From Chaunax sp. Z400 (lineage: Eukaryota > Chordata > Actinopteri > Lophiiformes > Chaunacidae), in assembly GCA_037577475.1 (NCBI GenBank), contig CM075187.1, forward strand, positions 21,110,810-21,174,809: 64,000 nucleotides of DNA, in the 5' to 3' direction. Shown in pieces: positions 1 to 10,849 of this stretch. The translations under genes and the position numbers were made by a program. Each line of letters opens with the position of its first letter. The first letter of the stretch is position 1. The notes under the pieces were generated by a model that did no database searches, had not been told where the DNA came from, and saw only the letters and a list, made by a program, of their open reading frames with translations.

Positions 1-256
1 ATCCATTTACATTTTGTATTTACAGGATTTAGGTGGACAGGATTATTTATATTAATTTTCTATCATAGAATAAAGTAAGTTGTTCATTTGTCTTTTGTCA
101 CAATAATTAGGGTCTGGCCTCATTATTTCAACCAGGAGAGACTAATGAATGAAGTAAAGATAATTGCTCATTACAGCAGATAATATATAATAATTCTGTC
201 AGACAGTCTTTGGTGCTAGACTCTTCAAGGAGGCACCAAGATAAATCCCCTTATAG

Positions 257-392
257 AGACCAGACAGACAGTGGTGGTGGTGGCGGCGGCTGATGACTCT
301 GCTGAGACTGATGAGGCTGATGAAATGATGGGGTTGGAGAATTTGCAAAGACTGGGCAGTGAAGGGGATGTGGAGGGTGCACGTACAGTACA
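257..392 (+). CDS. Possible internal coding exon of an upstream gene, product unrecognised
   Basis: Seen: the plus frame through position 271 is open from 220 to the stop at 436. It encodes an acidic, alanine-rich segment (a run of V and A, then DDSAETDEADEM) followed by GLENLQRLGSEGDVEGAR. A possible acceptor (CCCCTTATAG) ends at 256 and a GTATGT donor starts at 393. If that donor is used, the exon ends two bases into a codon. That joins in phase to the block at 621, where the frame reads AGANPISD and then stops. Inference: this may be the penultimate coding exon of a gene lying mostly left of the window. The acceptor has a poor pyrimidine tract and part of the acidic composition comes from GTG/GCG/GAT triplet repetition, so it could be chance. 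The minus-strand reading frame here is a shadow. Confidence 0.25.
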
Positions 393-620
393 GTATGTTT
401 TAGCGGAATTTGTTATCTTAAAATACCTTTTAAGTCTCTGACTATCACAGTCAGCCATGATGGTAACACCTTTTAGTGTGTGTGCTTTAGAAAGTGTTGT
501 GTGTAAACTCTACAAGTGGGCGAACTGCATTCCTGTTTAACCGTAAATGAACTGTATTCTAAGAACAGAAATGTTCCTTTATATTCTCCATAATATTTTT
601 GTCTCCCCTCTTTTCCTGCA

Positions 621-668
621 GTGCCGGAGCCAACCCCATCTCGGACTGAGACCTTCCTCCAAACAGCA
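621..668 (+). CDS. Probable small exon of an upstream plus-strand gene
   Basis: Seen: a textbook acceptor (pyrimidine tract TTTTTGTCTCCCCTCTTTTCCTGCAG) ends at 620. A GTAAAC donor starts at 669, giving a 48-base block. The reading frame is uncertain. In the phase required by the candidate exon at 257-392 it reads AGANPISD and stops. Another frame is open throughout (PEPTPSRTETFLQTA) and continues in phase into the block at 731. A third frame is also open. Because a second strong acceptor lies only 110 bases downstream, a spliced transcript ending here is plausible. I do not recognise the peptide. Confidence 0.4.
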
Positions 669-730
669 GGTAAACATGTGAAACCATAAATAACTTATTG
701 TTTCTGTTGTTTGTCTCTGTGTCCTCATAG

Positions 731-1160
731 CTGAAGGAACAGGACGTGCCACAGAGCTGGCTCACTACACACTGATAAACACCGTGAGCTGGTAACTTTG
801 CTCAACACATCACATGATAAGTTGCGCAGACTGGAAGTCTGTGTTGCTGCAACAACAGATTAATGTGCAGAGTTTGTTGTGTCTTCAGATGTGGTCTAAG
901 GCTGCAGTACAAATCATTTTCATACATCTTAAGTGAGTCTGTGCACATCGACGACAGACTGTCTAATCATACAGCGTGTGTGAGAACACCTGTAGAGGTG
1001 GAAGGTACAGTAGCTGTAGAGGGGCTTTGGCTTGTGTCTGAATATACCTGTGAGGAGATTACAGCAGGAACACCAAAATAGCTAGGTCACTTTCACAACT
1101 TCAGTTTAGTTCATTTGACTTGCATTAAGTAAAATAATAAAACACTCCTCATCAGAATAG
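731..1160 (+). CDS. Probable terminal exon with 3' UTR of the same upstream gene
   Basis: Seen: a strong acceptor (TTGTTTGTCTCTGTGTCCTCATAG) ends at 730. Two frames are usable. One gives LKEQDVPQSWLTTH and stops at about 775. The other, in phase with PEPTPSRTETFLQTA from the previous block, gives EGTGRATELAHYTLINTVSW and stops at about 795. An AATAAA signal at 1136-1141 lies about 340-360 bases after these stops, a normal distance for a short 3' UTR. Inference: this is the last exon of a gene whose body is outside the window. The exact end is an estimate placed about 20 bases after the AATAAA. Confidence 0.35.
1136..1141 (+). terminator. Polyadenylation signal AATAAA
   Basis: Seen: AATAAA follows the candidate terminal exon at 731. 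Further AATAAA-like words lie just downstream near 1190 and 1424. In AT-rich DNA such words are common, so the support comes mainly from position. Confidence 0.35.
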
Positions 1161-4100
1161 CTAAATGTTTCTTTGTAATACTAAATCGTTAAAAATAAAC
1201 CAAGAGCTGCATCATCAGCAGCTCTACATGGACCTGCGTGGAAAAATCACACTCAGGTGACTCACACTATCAAAAATATTTATCAAGACTGTAACTGGAC
1301 CTCGTAAAAGAGGGACAAATACATACAAAGTGAAAAAGGGGCAATTGCACCATAATATTAATTGAAGAAGTTGTTTTAAATTGTCAATGTACAGAGTAGG
1401 ACACAAGTGCACAATTTTATTGTAAATAAACATACATACATGTGAGCATGGTTACAAAATGATCTTGTAGCCCACAATTACAGGTTATACATGGCTTTTA
1501 CAGATAGTATTTTTTTTTTCACAATCAAAAGATGGGCTCATAAATAAGCTTTTTAGATTATGCCTAAATCTCTATCTCACTGTCCTGTTGGTTAGTTTGT
1601 GCCCTTTCACACAAGTTACCAAGCTACCGTTTTACCATACAGAGTGGAAGCATGCATTATATTGGCATGACTATTATTGGTTATCAGCCAATGTTATTTC
1701 ATTGTAGCCAATAAATGGAGGTGATAATTTAAGGCAAAATTGCTTTCATTTATCAAGCACAGCATCTATATATTCTGATATGGTAGGATGTGGTTTGCAT
1801 CTGAATTTGATTTGCGATCCAGCAATAAAGAGAGAGAAGAAGTAGAAAACTGTTCCACCTGGGTAGAGCCACACAGAAGCTCTTTTTACACAGAGATTGA
1901 GCAATAGGGCCCAAACGAAGACCTTTCTCTGTGCTGCATGTGTTTACTGTTCCATTCCTTGTTACATGGCAGCTGATCTCATTCTGTGGTCAGAGGGTAA
2001 AGAACCCCCCCGCCTCCAATCTAAAGATTTTTTCGGTTGATTTTCCTCCACTTAGAGTTAGCTGCTAACTGCTTCTAGCTGCTCTCTATATCTTCAGGTT
2101 ATGGGCCGCACACATAATGCGGCATCCCATTTATACCAACGGTCGATCCAGTCATTGTTGGGCTGCCTCCACTATACTAACTCAAAGGCGGAACAACAAT
2201 GACCCCATTACACCTTTGTAACATACTGTGTAAAAGGGGCTTTTGAAGATCGTATAACACACACTTACATGGATACACACACACCTACATTCTCTCACTC
2301 GTACTGATCACTGGAGGCCACTGCTCTGATCTTATCTCTCTGTTTGAAGTCAACCTTTTAACCTAACTATTCCATCATACAACTTTATAAAGTTTATAAA
2401 GTTCAGAAAACCTTCATTGGCCCAAAAAAGCCTGCTATTATACTTGCACATCATTTCTAATACATTTGTGTGGATCAGTTTTGAGCAGATTAACCAGACA
2501 AATTATTCATGTGATCTATGCAACTTGTAAATAATCATCCGGCCATTAAAGCACAGTAATGGACTTATTCCACCTTGTTCTTCTTTCTGTGTTTACCCGC
2601 TGATCACAGGATGTCTGAGAATGCAGCAAAACACCTCTTTCATCTCAAAGTCTCCTCTTATTCCTTTTGTCAGTCTGGTGAGTGTTAAATGAGCCTGAAT
2701 GAATCTGTAGTCCACTGGTTTGTGTTTCACTATGAGGTGGCTGAGCATTGAGGGTTGGGAATTGTTTGCTTGCAGTTACTTAATCCAGGATGAAAGCAGA
2801 GTTAAGGTAGGCCTACCCTGCATTGATCATTTGAGAAGCATGATATCACCACTGTGCTTTTTAATTCTCTGGCCAGGTCTGTCCCAGGAGGGCTACTGAC
2901 ACAGGGAGGCAGGGGATGATACTTTCATACTGGCTGTCCTCCATCCAGTAAACATTTTGAATTGATGCAACTTGACCTGAACATGCTTATATATTGTTCC
3001 CTCACAGCATCAACTGCTTAAAAGCTTGTGATAGACAGTTTTTCTTATTGAAAACAAAAGGACTACAACCAAATTTTATGCGCCTAGCTGCTTTAGGACA
3101 TAATTAAGCCTTTTTTAGGTAATTGATAAAATGTATTCTACATTAGGACTGCTTGGTAATCGCAAAGATTTTCCCCAGTAATTTTGGTCAATGTTGATCA
3201 GAATCATTTTAGTCGGACTCACAGGAAGTAGGTTGTGGGGATAAGCTCAACATTGGACACTATTTCAGTCAGAATTCTCTTTCCCTTTTGCTATCTGTGT
3301 CTTACTGTCGCTGTTTCTTGGGCTTAGAGTTACCATGGACAATTGCAGTCAGCTTAAAGAAGTACAAACAAGCCAGAGACTTTTTTTCACTTGCACCAGA
3401 ATGATACTGGTTTGAGTCAGACCTTTATACAGCACTGGCACAGTGCTAAAAAAGTGATGAGGTAGATCTGGCTATGCAAGTCTCTACGATTATTTAAAAT
3501 GATTATATACTGAATTGGGAGACGTCATTCATTTATTGAACTTAAAAAAAGGGAAAAAAACAACCTGTCAGTATACACAGACTCTTTTCTAACTTCCTTC
3601 ATGCCCCTAAACCTCACTTTCCTTTTCATGATTAACCAAAGGCTCTCTTTCTGTCGTCTTGCCTCTACTCAAATTAACTATGCCACAGATGAATTTGATC
3701 TAGAACTAAACCTTAGATAGATGTAGATGCTAAAGACTTTGGAAGTAGATACAGTACAAAACTGCCTTTGTTAAGCTCTGAAGATTGATGACGTCATGGC
3801 TGCTAGGAAACCCCCCAGGTGATAAACACAAAACAGTGGAGGATGTCAAACCACAACGAAACCCAGCGACTTCAAGGCTGCAGAAAATCTGCAGAAAATA
3901 TTCAAATGTTTGAAATAGTCTTCTCATTGTCACTCTGACCGCAACCTGCAACTGTTTAATCCAGCTCAGAAACCTGTAGCTGCCATGAGTAGCGAAGGGA
4001 GCAGGAAGATCAGCTCTCACATCCTTGCAAGGCATATGTCTGACATCCATCCCCGTCTCCACACAAATGTCTGTGACTTTGTTTTGTTGAGCACTCTGAA

Positions 4101-6362
4101 GCCTGAAACAAAAAAGAGTTTCCATAAGTGTTGGCTGGACAGACATTTACAGCCGACGTCTGTCTAACTGTTTCAAGTCACACTGTAGAAGTTAAGTCTG
4201 TGTCAACGATGTTCTATATGATATAACACTACTAATGTGATGTGAATTCAATATCTCAGGGACGCCTGAAGTTTCATTTCATCTGACAAAATCTAATTTA
4301 CTCATTGGAATCTGTTGGTCAAAGTTCACTGTGATTACAAAATATGTTTTGACCATAACTCAAGAGTTGTTATGCTAATTATGACAACATTTCAAACAAA
4401 TGTCAAATAGTATCATAAGATGAAGTGATAGCATTTTATTTTATCCAAAAGGTCAATTACACTGTGACATCATAATGTTCTGTTAAAATGCTTCTCTGGC
4501 CATAATTCAACACCGTAACTCAGAAACAGAATGGGAGATTGTGAGCATAGTTCACATTCAGTCAGAAACTGAATTGCTGATTGTATACATGTCAGTGTCA
4601 TGTTTTATCTCACTTTTATTCAGGAACTAGACTTATTATCTTTTTAAAATTCCTTTTAAAGTCACTGCATGTATTATGAGGACGTATTTACTGGTGGAGG
4701 GAGACATCCACCCGCAAGGAGTTTTTTTTTTCTTTTTTTCTCCTAAAGCAGGGCAGTTCCCAGTCTGAACAACTGATTATTCTCACCTTGACAATTCTGC
4801 TTAAACCACCAATTTGTATTTTCAGTATTGGCTGTTCTGCACTCCACATTATACACATCAGGACACAAAAACAAAATTCAATTCAATTCATGCTCCACAT
4901 CAACTAGAGGCTTGTACAAACAGACACATCTAGATGTAAAAAATTAATGACGTGAGCAATATTGATGCTGCAGCTGCTGAAAATATGTTAGTTTTTCATT
5001 TCATTTTGTTTATTTCTCTCATTTCTGTGTATTTCCCAGTGCCAATTTCACCAAAACAGATAGTACACAAAACTTATACACATTCCATGATAGAAAAAGG
5101 AGCAGGAAGAAGATAAATCTTATATTACAAAAACATATCAAAAAAGTTTTTGTTGTGACAATTAGCAGAAGATTCTTACAAAAAGATTAACTCTTCTTTT
5201 AAATAAGAAACACCACTGGATGTTGTTTGTAGAGCATCTCAACTGGTCAGTGACTCCACCCAGTGACCCCTTTTCCTTCTTGATTGACAAATCTGCCATC
5301 TGCAGAGGCCTAATTCCATTTTAATTTCCTGTCAGACTTACAGTATGCATGTGATCTCCCATAACATTATTTTCCAATTTAAACATTATGTAGTCAGCTT
5401 TGTTTTCATTTTATAGCGCAAAGTAAACACTTTTCTGTTGTGATTGTTTCCTCTGAGAGAGCTGATTCTCAGTCTGCTGTGAGTTATTACAGGCTGATTT
5501 ACTGTCGAATCAGAGAGAGACCAGGGAAACTTTTATTAATTATATATTGAGATGTAAACTTGAAAGCATGTAGCCTGCTGTGTTTGTTTTGAAGTGAACC
5601 ACTTGATGTATTTTTGACACTGATTTGAGCTTTTGCATCCTTGTATGGTCTTTCAGTTCTGTTTTATGCAAGTTTACCTTATTCCATTCATTTCATTGTT
5701 GTTTTAATTAATTGTTTCCCATTTAAACATCTTGTTTTTGACACTAAGAGGATTGTCTTCATTCATCTTTACAATAGCTATAAAAATGGAATTACTGCTT
5801 ACAGTCAATCAGCATTTCAATAATCTCATTTTGAATATATGCAGAGAATATCTTCCTCTGTTCTCTTTTATACAATGAGTCAATAAGACATGATGGATTA
5901 AGCCTTTATAATACTCAAACTGAGGGCTTGGAGAACAGTAGACACTTTCTGACCAGTATCAAAAAGACAACTGGCTAACAACTGGCTATACACACAAGAC
6001 CACTCAACACCAGTGTGGCCTGATTTCTTCAAGACCCGGGTCAAAGTGACTGACAGACAGCGTCACATGCTCCAGGAGTCTTTTCAAACTAGGGCAGGGG
6101 CAGCTGTCTGGAAGTTACATAAACTATGCACACATTTTGTAACAAGATCACTCAGATCCCTCTTAATGCTTATGCTAACATTGTGTACAGCTGGGGTTTG
6201 ATTGTTCTACATCTCAGGCTTTCTTGAACAAAGGCAAAAAAAAATGTCAGTCTTAACAGGGTCAGTTAAAGTTGAGGACGACGTTTTTCATGTCTGTGCT
6301 CTTGACCTAATCTGTGTTTGCACAGGCTGCCTGTTTCTTTTTGAGATGACTGGTGTTAAGTA
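1161..6362. other. Gene-free stretch; no convincing feature
   Basis: AT-rich non-coding sequence. An exon-like block sits at 2610-2677: it has a good acceptor ending CTGATCACAG, a GTGAGT donor, and 22 open codons in one frame. A 60-codon plus ORF at 3985-4167 with a good initiation context (GCCATGAGT) overlaps a 138-codon minus ORF at 3730-4146. Neither resembles a known protein. Near 3880 an 11-base word (CTGCAGAAAAT) is duplicated in tandem. Short T-runs occur near 1510 and 4720. Nothing else stands out. Confidence 0.5.
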
Positions 6363-6737
6363 GGGCGGCACGGTGGCGCAGTTGGTAGCGCTGTTGCCTC
6401 ACAGCAAGAAGGTTCTGGGTTCAAATCCACCTGAGGACCTGGGACTTTTCTGTGTGGAGTTTGCATGTTCTCCCCATGTCTGCATGGGTTCCATCTAGGT
6501 TCTCCAGCTTCCTCCCACCACCAAAAACATGCAATATACTGTAGGTGAATTGGTGACTCTAACTTGACCGTGAGTGTGAATGGTTGTTTTTCTTTCTATG
6601 TGGCCCTGCGATAAATTGGTGACTTGTCCAGGGTGAACCTCGCCTCCTGTCCAAAGTTAGCTGGGATCGGCTCCAGCCCCCCATGAGCCTACACAGGATA
6701 AGCAGTTACAGGTTACAGAAAATGACTGAATGAATGG
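6363..6737 (+). repeat. tRNA-derived SINE-like interspersed repeat
   Basis: Seen: the element begins GGGCGGCACGGTGGCGCAG. It has a pol III A-box match (TGGCGCAGTTGG, 6374-6385) and a B-box match (GGTTCAAATCC, 6418-6428) spaced as in a tRNA-derived head. The body follows the teleost repeat in which a cafeteria of phrases such as GTGTGGAGTTTGCATGTTCTC and GGCTCCAGCCCCC recur, and the tail is TGAATGAATG. Known: this repeat is very abundant in fish genomes. I cannot assign a Repbase name without a search. Confidence 0.85.
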
Positions 6738-9700
6738 TGTTCCGTAAATGGAAGTTCATTTGTAGTGATAGGTCCTCCAGACACTTAATGTCTAAATCTG
6801 TACTGGGCTGTCAAATATGGCAGTCTTTATATGTATCTTTAAAAGCTGTAGAAGCAACTGATCACGGAGCATCTGAGGTCTAAATTTTTGACTGCTATTT
6901 GATTTGTTTGAAGCTGAACAAACCTTATGCCATTGACTTTAGAAGAAATCTAATTGATGCACCTTCCACTTACCTAAGCAAGCATTCGCAAAGGAAACAA
7001 AAGATCTGTCAGAAAAGCATTGAGGAATTCAATCAAAAGTCAGGGGACTGTGGTTAAAGAGCTCTAAGCATCTATAAACTGGGCTCAATTGTGGTGAAAT
7101 TTAGGAGAGTTATATAACCATTGTTTTAGCAGCACTTGGACTAAATTCCATTTATAGCAAGTTCTATAGGACCTCCTTAACACATTCTTATTGAGAAATC
7201 TGTGCTATGAAAAGTGACTAATCATCGATGAATCCTGAAAAGCCCTGTCATTATGATAACCCAGTTGTTGTTTTTTTGGCAGGGATTAGAGGTATCCAAG
7301 TGGTCATCAGCAGCTTTGAGGTTGTAAAATGTCACAGGCCAGAGGTCACAGGTAGTAGTGCTGCTCTGTGACTCGAGTCCCCAAAGCAATTATCTTATGA
7401 CTGGGAAGGAAAGAAGGAAAGTGCACAGCAGATGGTCTAATGGGTTCCTGTTAAGGTTAGTGTTCTCGACTAGATGTGTTTATCTGCTTATTGCTTCCTT
7501 CTTCATGTCATCCTTTCTTTGTCAACTGCTGACAGCGTTAAAATGGTCATGGATGATACGTAGCTACTTTTCGCTTTCAAGTATCCAAAAAGGTTGTGAT
7601 GTTTCCATCTGTCAGACTCCATCTCACCCATCAGTGTACAGAGGCCTTAAATATTTAATCACAATTACTAGTTTGGTGACCACTTCTCATTGCAGTTGAC
7701 AACATTTGAAAGTGAATTGTATCGTAGACTGTGAATGTATTTTTTAAAATGATTTATCAGATGCCAAAACCTTGTGCAAATGCAAAACAAGCAAATCGTA
7801 GGACTCAGTCTGGATGTAAACATTTTGAGAAGTTATCACAGGTGTAGATATTTGATCTTTTATTGCGACAGTTGCTATGAAGTGCATTATCTTTGTTAAT
7901 TACTGCATGCAGTCGGATGCGATGTTCTGATGACGGACATTGTGGTAATAAGTGGCTGCATTCTGAAAGAATAACCTTATCACTTTTCTTGCAACAGCCC
8001 TCACTGCTTCCTCTTCATACTGCCTAAAAAGCACACAGAACTGATGACCTTTATCACATCTGTTCTTTCTTTTCAATTAGTCTCTGCACTACCTCATAAA
8101 TGATTCATAGCACTCAGCCTCAGCCTATATTAATAACTAATAAGGATAAGTGATATTGGGGCTAATATGCTGGCACAGCAAAGGGGCAAAAAGATTACAC
8201 TGGTCATGCCGAGACAAAATGTCCACTCCCGTCGCAGGACGTCATCTGATCGAGGCAAAACGGAACCAGTTCTGCACCAAGCCGCTTGTAAATATATTGG
8301 TCATTATGTGCCTTTTGGTTTTCAGAATTAATTCTGCCAGTATGGTCTGCTAGAGCTGTTTAATGGCTGCCCTGTACAATAAAAGGAGGCTGTATCAGAA
8401 TTTGTGAAATATGAGTTGATCTCTTGATCCTCTGGATAGATAATGCGAACGGCTTGCAACCTCCAGGATTTAATCGGTTAAATCCTTCTTTTCGCTAATA
8501 TGGTTTAAGAGGATTTCCTCTATACGTTATTATGGCATCAGACGAAACATTTCCAGACAAGAGATAATGTCCTTGTTTTGTCTCAGCATCATTTTTGACT
8601 CCATTGTTCAGTAAAATGTTCTTCAAGGTTTCTACTTCTGCAGAAGCTTGATTGAGTACAAACAAATATATTAAAGTATGCACTCACCTGCACTAAATCA
8701 AACTGACTCTGACATGCTACCTCGATTAAAAGGAGAATAAACAGAACATCAAGTCTGGCAGCATCGAAGTGGCCTTTCCCATTGATTTCCTGTTTCTGTG
8801 TCACAAAGGAACAGGTTGACTAATAGGGCTGAGTTACGCAACAGCATGCAGCTGTAGGCTTTTACCCATAAATCCCTACCAGTGCTCAAATTGAGGAGAT
8901 TAAACTTGAGTGAATGCCCACCCTGACAGCAGCACACGGAAGTGGGAAAACAGAGACAATTTTAAAGAGCTCTGACTTTTTATTTTTCCTCAGGGAGATG
9001 CAAAGTTAGGATTTTGTGCTTTTAAGCTGTGCAGAAATAATGCAGAAATACAGAATAACACTACCCTCAAAAATAATGTACCTCCTCGTTTCTCTGCCTG
9101 AAGTTTTTTCAGTGATTAATTCACAAAAGTCAAAGAGTTGTGGATGCTGATCACAAGAGAGCTGAATCAAGAGTCTGTGAAATGACTTCTGTTTGCTCTC
9201 TATAATTGCTCCATGCAAACAGAAAGGACATATTTGTTTATCATCTCGTCTGCTTGCCTCTGAGTATTGGGAGGAACACTGTTAATTATATGCTTCCTTC
9301 TTTTAATCCGGTTATTTGGTGAAAGAACCACCTTGAGATCTGGCTCTTGTACCTTTCTTTGTTCACTGTCCGGTCATCATCTGACTTGCAAAGGGAAGCA
9401 CTTATTTCTGCTCTGTTGGCTCTTTAAAACTTAAACTTTAATTAGCCTGTACGTGCCACCCACATTCAGGTCCAAGTTAAATGCAGATAACCACCATTAC
9501 TCTCAGCAAAGGCAACTGTCCGGCTCTAATAAATTTAGATTTTTTTATTAGCGTCATTTTCTCCCTGTGCTTTCCACAACTCAGCAGACGTCGTCTCAGT
9601 CCCTGCTTCATGCCAAAGTATTTTTTACCTTGTTGGATCAGTTGTGTCCGGCAGACTTGGCAGAGACGGGAGCGACTGTAGCTGAGTAGAGAGCCAATAA

Positions 9701-10437
9701 TATGCCTTTGTAGTGTTGAAGAGGTCGAAGACTAATACAGTTCACAATGGTGTTATGTCCACAGGTCTGACCAGCTGTCTGACTGCACTTAGTTCTGTCC
9801 AGAAGAACTAATACACTTACTGTTGGTGTGCCACTGAGCAATGCATTCAATCCCCAGTCTGCTCTGTGGTTGGCAACAAGTGGGAAACTTGGTGTCGTAA
9901 TTTCTGAGATAATATAGAATTTCAGTTTTTGGTTTTGTAGTCCTGTTACTTGGGGTTTTTGATGTGCAGCTTTAGATGAAACACAAACTGTTGCTCAGAT
10001 GAAGATAAATAAAGATACTTCAGACCATAGTCACCCATGTTGAAGCAGATCCAATTGAATGAAATTCAAAGGTGTTTGAGCCTGCAGTATTTTCCCTCTC
10101 AACCACAAAGCTTCATCACTTCCCCGAGGCGAATGGGGATTTCCCAGGATGTAAGCAGAAACCCCAAAAGTTTCTTCAGAAACGTGCGTGTTGTATGACA
10201 GTGTGGAGTTTAACTGATATTCATTGATTTGGAGACTGAAGAAAAACAAAGCATGCTCAGTGAATTTTCCTTGAAAAATTAAATGGCTGTGTTTTCCATG
10301 CCTTATTGCATCAGACTAGGACAACATGCACCATATGAGAGGTGGAACGTATTGCTGATCAATACCAATGATTCATCATTTCTTACCCTGTTTTGGTGTA
10401 TATGAAATTAATGAAATCTTCTCTTTTCTCTCTTCAG
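6738..10437. other. Gene-free stretch; nothing identified
   Basis: Unique-looking AT-rich sequence. The longest ORF (7358-7699, plus, 113 codons) is hydrophobic and cysteine-rich without recognisable motifs. On the minus strand a consensus GTGAGT donor word occurs at about 8688 downstream of an open frame. No matching acceptor was found, so no exon is called. Confidence 0.4.
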
Positions 10438-10491
10438 CCAACCATTTATTTGACATTAACCAATGAGAGTGCACTACTTGACAACAGACTG
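10438..10491 (+). CDS. Exon-like 54-base block, unrecognised
   Basis: Seen: an excellent acceptor (AATCTTCTCTTTTCTCTCTTCAG) ends at 10437 and a consensus GTGAGT donor starts at 10492. The enclosed 54 bases are exactly 18 codons with only one open frame, PTIYLTLTNESALLDNRL. It contains a possible N-glycosylation sequon (NES). Inference: it could be a cassette exon of a gene with very long introns, or a fortuitous pseudo-exon. No other exon with matching phase is clear nearby. The product is not recognised. Confidence 0.25.
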
Positions 10492-10662
10492 GTGAGTCAC
10501 CTCAATATGAGCTTTTCTTTAACAGACTGGTGATGCTCTAAAGTCAGGGATTTTGGGTTTTTATAATGTAAGGGTGAATTTTATTGTAGTTGAAAATGGC
10601 AGGGCATGAAAGTTGTATTAACCTTAAATTTCTGAAGATTACAAATTCTGAAAAGTAGTAAT

Positions 10663-10746
10663 ATACAGTACCAGTCAAAAATTTGGACACAGTTTCCCAT
10701 TCAAGTGGATGGGAAACTGTGTCCAAACTATTGACTGGTACTGTAT
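10663..10746. mobile_element. 84-bp palindromic mini-element (MITE-like)
   Basis: Seen: the two 38-base arms, 10663-10700 and 10709-10746, are reverse complements with two mismatches around an 8-base loop. The outer part reads ACAGTACCAGTCAA and the inner part GGACACAGTTTCCCAT. Known: palindromes built around CAGTACCAGTCAAA...TTTGGACACA recur in many fish genomes. It has no coding capacity, and a (GT)n tract starts 12 bases further on. Confidence 0.75.
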
Positions 10747-10755
10747 GTCTGGATT

Positions 10756-10757
<2 letters not shown>

Positions 10758-10845
<88 letters not shown>
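10758..10845. repeat. (GT)n microsatellite
   Basis: About 43 uninterrupted GT units immediately after the palindromic element. Any ORF here is pure repeat translation. Confidence 0.95.

Positions 10846-10849
<4 letters not shown>

Noticed and set aside
225..458. Minus-strand 77-codon ORF at the left edge
   Set aside because: Serine/alanine/threonine richness is the complement of a GTG/GCG/GAT triplet-rich plus strand. No splice or promoter support.
6374..6428. Possible tRNA gene (A and B boxes)
   Set aside because: No tRNA cloverleaf or acceptor stem. The boxes belong to a SINE head. The same holds for 19355-19406 and 45531-45586.
7358..7699. Plus-strand 113-codon hydrophobic ORF, considered as a membrane protein
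   Set aside because: No signal-peptide-like start, no splice or promoter context, AT-driven hydrophobicity.
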